Position numbers and translations under genes: made by a program. The notes below the pieces were generated by a model. The model was not told where the DNA came from. It searched no databases and was given only the letters and a program-made list of their open reading frames with translations. DNA of 64,000 nt from NIOZ-UU13 sp035528395 (lineage in GTDB: Bacteria > Planctomycetota > Phycisphaerae > Sedimentisphaerales > Anaerobacaceae), in assembly GCA_035528395.1 (NCBI GenBank), contig DATKYR010000112.1, positions 1 to 64,000 on the forward strand, given 5' to 3'. The stretch's first letter is position 1. Each line of letters opens with the position of its first letter. Of this stretch, positions 63,201 to 64,000 are shown piece after piece.

Positions 63201-63734
63201 GCAGGCATATTGGCTTTTACGCTCGTCGCCGGCTGTGTCCATATCCGCCTGAATCGCTCCGACAGTCAGGCCCAGAGCCTGATAGACCGGCCCCATCCAT
63301 TCCGCATCGCGCTTGGCCAAATAATCGTTGACCGTAACTATGTGAACCCTTCTTCCGGTTAAATGTACGAGATATGTCGCCAATGTTGCTACGAGGGTTT
63401 TGCCTTCGCCGGTAGCCATTTCAGCGATTTTGCCCTCGTAAAGAACGTTGCCGCCGATAAGCTGAACGTCGAAATGGCGCATCTTGACATTCCGCCTTGC
63501 CGCTTCGCGAACAACTGCAAAGACCTCGGGCAGAATATCCTCCGGCCTGGTTCCGGCTTGTATAGCAGCCTTGAACTCGGCAGTTTTCGCCTTTAAGGCC
63601 TCGTCGTCGAGCATCTTTGTTTGCTCTTCAAATTCGCCTGCTTCCTGGGCGATTACCGAATAAGCCTTAATCAATCGCTCGTTGCGAGAACCAAAAACCT
63701 TTATCAGAATTTTGCTTAGCTTATCAAACATCAA
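60243..63734 (-). CDS. secA: SecA, extended planctomycete type
   Basis: This 1,163-residue protein is the preprotein translocase ATPase. Walker A is MATGEGKTLVA, the DEAD-type box is IIDEVDSILVDEARTP, and the helicase motifs end with GRTGRQGD. The C-terminal zinc-binding tail CPCGSGKKYKKCC binds SecB or ribosomes. It is over 250 residues longer than the usual 800-900. One charged coiled-coil insertion lies after ISGPAF in the first nucleotide-binding domain. A second set of insertions lies in the helical scaffold region, where the pattern WAxxxF recurs at W735, W798, W856, W923 and W980, about 57-67 residues apart. It starts with two Met codons. The ATG at 63734 was kept. Confidence 0.95.
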   Translation of the reverse strand: MMFDKLSKILIKVFGSRNERLIKAYSVIAQEAGEFEEQTKMLDDEALKAKTAEFKAAIQAGTRPEDILPEVFAVVREAARRNVKMRHFDVQLIGGNVLYEGKIAEMATGEGKTLVATLATYLVHLTGRRVHIVTVNDYLAKRDAEWMGPVYQALGLTVGAIQADMDTAGDERKSQYACDINYGTNNEFGFDYLRDNMKTSLEQMVQGSLQYAIIDEVDSILVDEARTPLIISGPAFDDVSRYKKADQVSRKLLSLQSSYDRTKRQIDSAERAIASAQGELADAKKDKDNERIEKAQKAIGKNRDEHEIAQAKLTGATQYYEVEFDRKAVHLTHEGVGAAQEIAGVGSFFTGSNMEWPHLLEQSLRAHVTFEREKDYVVMDGKVIIVDEFTGRLMQGRQWSDGLHQAVEAKEAVTVKEETQTLATITLQNFFKLYDQIAGMTGTATTESEEFMNIYKLEVVVIPTNEPCIREDRDDAIYKSMREKFDAIVEEINDISSSGRPLLVGTVSVEKNEALSAALTKRFGLEHEVLNAKYHEREAIIVAKAGQQHKGRDGRMRGNITIATNMAGRGTDIVLGPGVAEIGGLHVVGTERHEARRIDNQLRGRTGRQGDAGSSQFFLSFDDELMRVFAPEWTVKALSWIGWEEGQPIYHKRISKGIEKAQKKVEERNFEVRKSLLEYDEVMDYQRKIFYSRRREILSGKGLKKVIQEMIDSTIVTNCSTILSKDYPLKCISEWARTNFGVDLKLSNIAGNSVQEIETLIKQRSKDNAANNISLSMGEYLEDYSNPQTWDIAGLCKWAMSAFQVSLSPGKIKHQSPEEIEEQLISAAAEQIDKKDCSQLIEFLKDDFPLRTFAEWARAKFDVQLDIAELTDLTASQIRQQLEEKTAAKYKQREVEYPVEFAMNMVYGPQGPNVYAFEALADWANKKYNADLSVERIQNTKPRLLQKQLLELSESFNNGKLDEELGDKITSLNRDELVSWANERFQASLTEEDLAGDGPELKDNLSEVARDFLRAELSDLEKYVLVQVYDGTWKDHLYSMDHLKNSIWMRSWAEKDPKTEYKREGSRMFEEMLDTIEDRVTDIIFKVHLEAGARARNVWNVSATSHDEVGQFAMAERQRAAAQAPQGEPRVKQIRLEQPKVGRNAPCPCGSGKKYKKCCGKNL

Positions 63735-63770
63735 TTTAAAGTGTAAAGTGCCTAAAGTGACACTTACGTG

Positions 63771-63890
63771 TCATCCTGAGGCGAAGCCGAAGAGCCTGCC
63801 CTGAGCTTGCCGAAGGGATCTGGCCAACGAAAAAGAGATTCTTCGCTGAGCTTGTCCTTGAGCGCAGCGAAAGGCTCAGAATGACAGCTT
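63771..63890. repeat. Palindromic GTCATCCTGAG ... CTCAGAATGAC repeat
   Basis: This element lies between secA and efp. It starts GTCATCCTGAGGCG and ends AAGGCTCAGAATGACA, with internal inverted segments. It resembles the interior of the MITE at 53.3 kb. The adjacent 30-bp CACTTTAG-type repeat (63898-63927) also occurs at 39362. Confidence 0.6.
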
Positions 63891-63933
63891 TGCTGTCACT
63901 TTAGCTCACTTTAGGCACTTTAGCTCATTTTTA

Positions 63934-64000
63934 TTACTTCACTCGTGTTACATACTCGCCGGTACGGGTATCGACACGGATAACCTCGCCGAGTTTGATA
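63934..64000 (-). CDS. efp: Elongation factor P, C-terminal end (partial)
   Basis: The last 22 codons on the minus strand read IKLGEVIRVDTRTGEYVTRVK and stop at 63934. This is the typical C-terminus of elongation factor P (GExIxVDTRTGEYxxRV). The gene continues beyond the right edge of the window. EF-P helps ribosomes at polyproline stretches. Confidence 0.85.
   Translation of the reverse strand, partial: IKLGEVIRVDTRTGEYVTRVK

Overview
The window looks like chromosomal DNA of a planctomycete, most likely of the Phycisphaerae/Sedimentisphaerales type. This is inferred from gene content, not from a marker-gene search. The pointers are sulfatases with twin-arginine signals, cytochrome-c/SUMF1 fusion proteins, dockerin and lamin-tail/CotH proteins, a very long SecA, a short Rho, and many dispersed palindromic repeats, some of them inside reading frames. 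Gene density is moderate, with long repeat-filled spacers.

Layout. 1-4.3 kb is the end of an integrated element: a phage-type terminase small subunit and a ParB-like protein on the minus strand, an insertion sequence, and a 3' piece of a tRNA-Arg gene that looks like an attachment site. 4.4-16.3 kb is a plus-strand run of exported proteins: a cytochrome/propeller/SUMF1 fusion, a YVTN propeller with a di-haem domain, a malectin-bearing lipoprotein, and two sulfatases. It probably serves oxidation and breakdown of sulfated glycans. 16.7-18 kb holds an MCE-domain protein coupled to a MerR regulator. 18.2-23 kb is a giant lamin-tail/CotH protein. 23.7-26 kb is a CBS-GAF-GGDEF-HD-GYP signalling protein. 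26.2-32 kb is a four-gene MacAB-TolC-type export operon. 32.3-35 kb has tRNA-Cys, a macro-domain protein coupled to a zinc dehydrogenase, and a ferritin-like protein.

35.6-39.3 kb is the most unusual part. It contains an RNase HII-related protein, then a stand-alone protein with RAMP-like features behind a strong promoter. About 520 bp of non-coding DNA follows, built from GCNNN pentamers punctuated by GCAAAR hexamers, and then a TIR-domain protein. A second promoter further on leads into four consecutive hairpins, each closed by an AGNA tetraloop. I propose the RAMP-like gene, array and TIR gene as a candidate uncharacterised locus, possibly phage-related or defensive. The functional link between them is inference.

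39.4-55.4 kb is a mixture: a 119-bp tandem repeat, exported oxidoreductase-like, ceramidase-like, propeller/dockerin, PQQ-propeller and sugar-isomerase-like proteins, a short Rho, a TylF-like methyltransferase, an M50 protease, an NhaC antiporter and several gene remnants. 55.4-59.6 kb is an operon of an ECF sigma factor, a membrane protein with dockerin-like repeats, a cohesin-like protein and a VIT/VWA lipoprotein, all minus strand. 60.2-63.7 kb is secA, and the 3' end of efp lies at the right edge.

Dispersed mobile repeats are a theme. One MITE-like family has three copies (16.4, 23.4 and 59.6 kb), a second has two copies (34.1 and 53.3 kb), and short palindromic elements interrupt several reading frames without breaking them.
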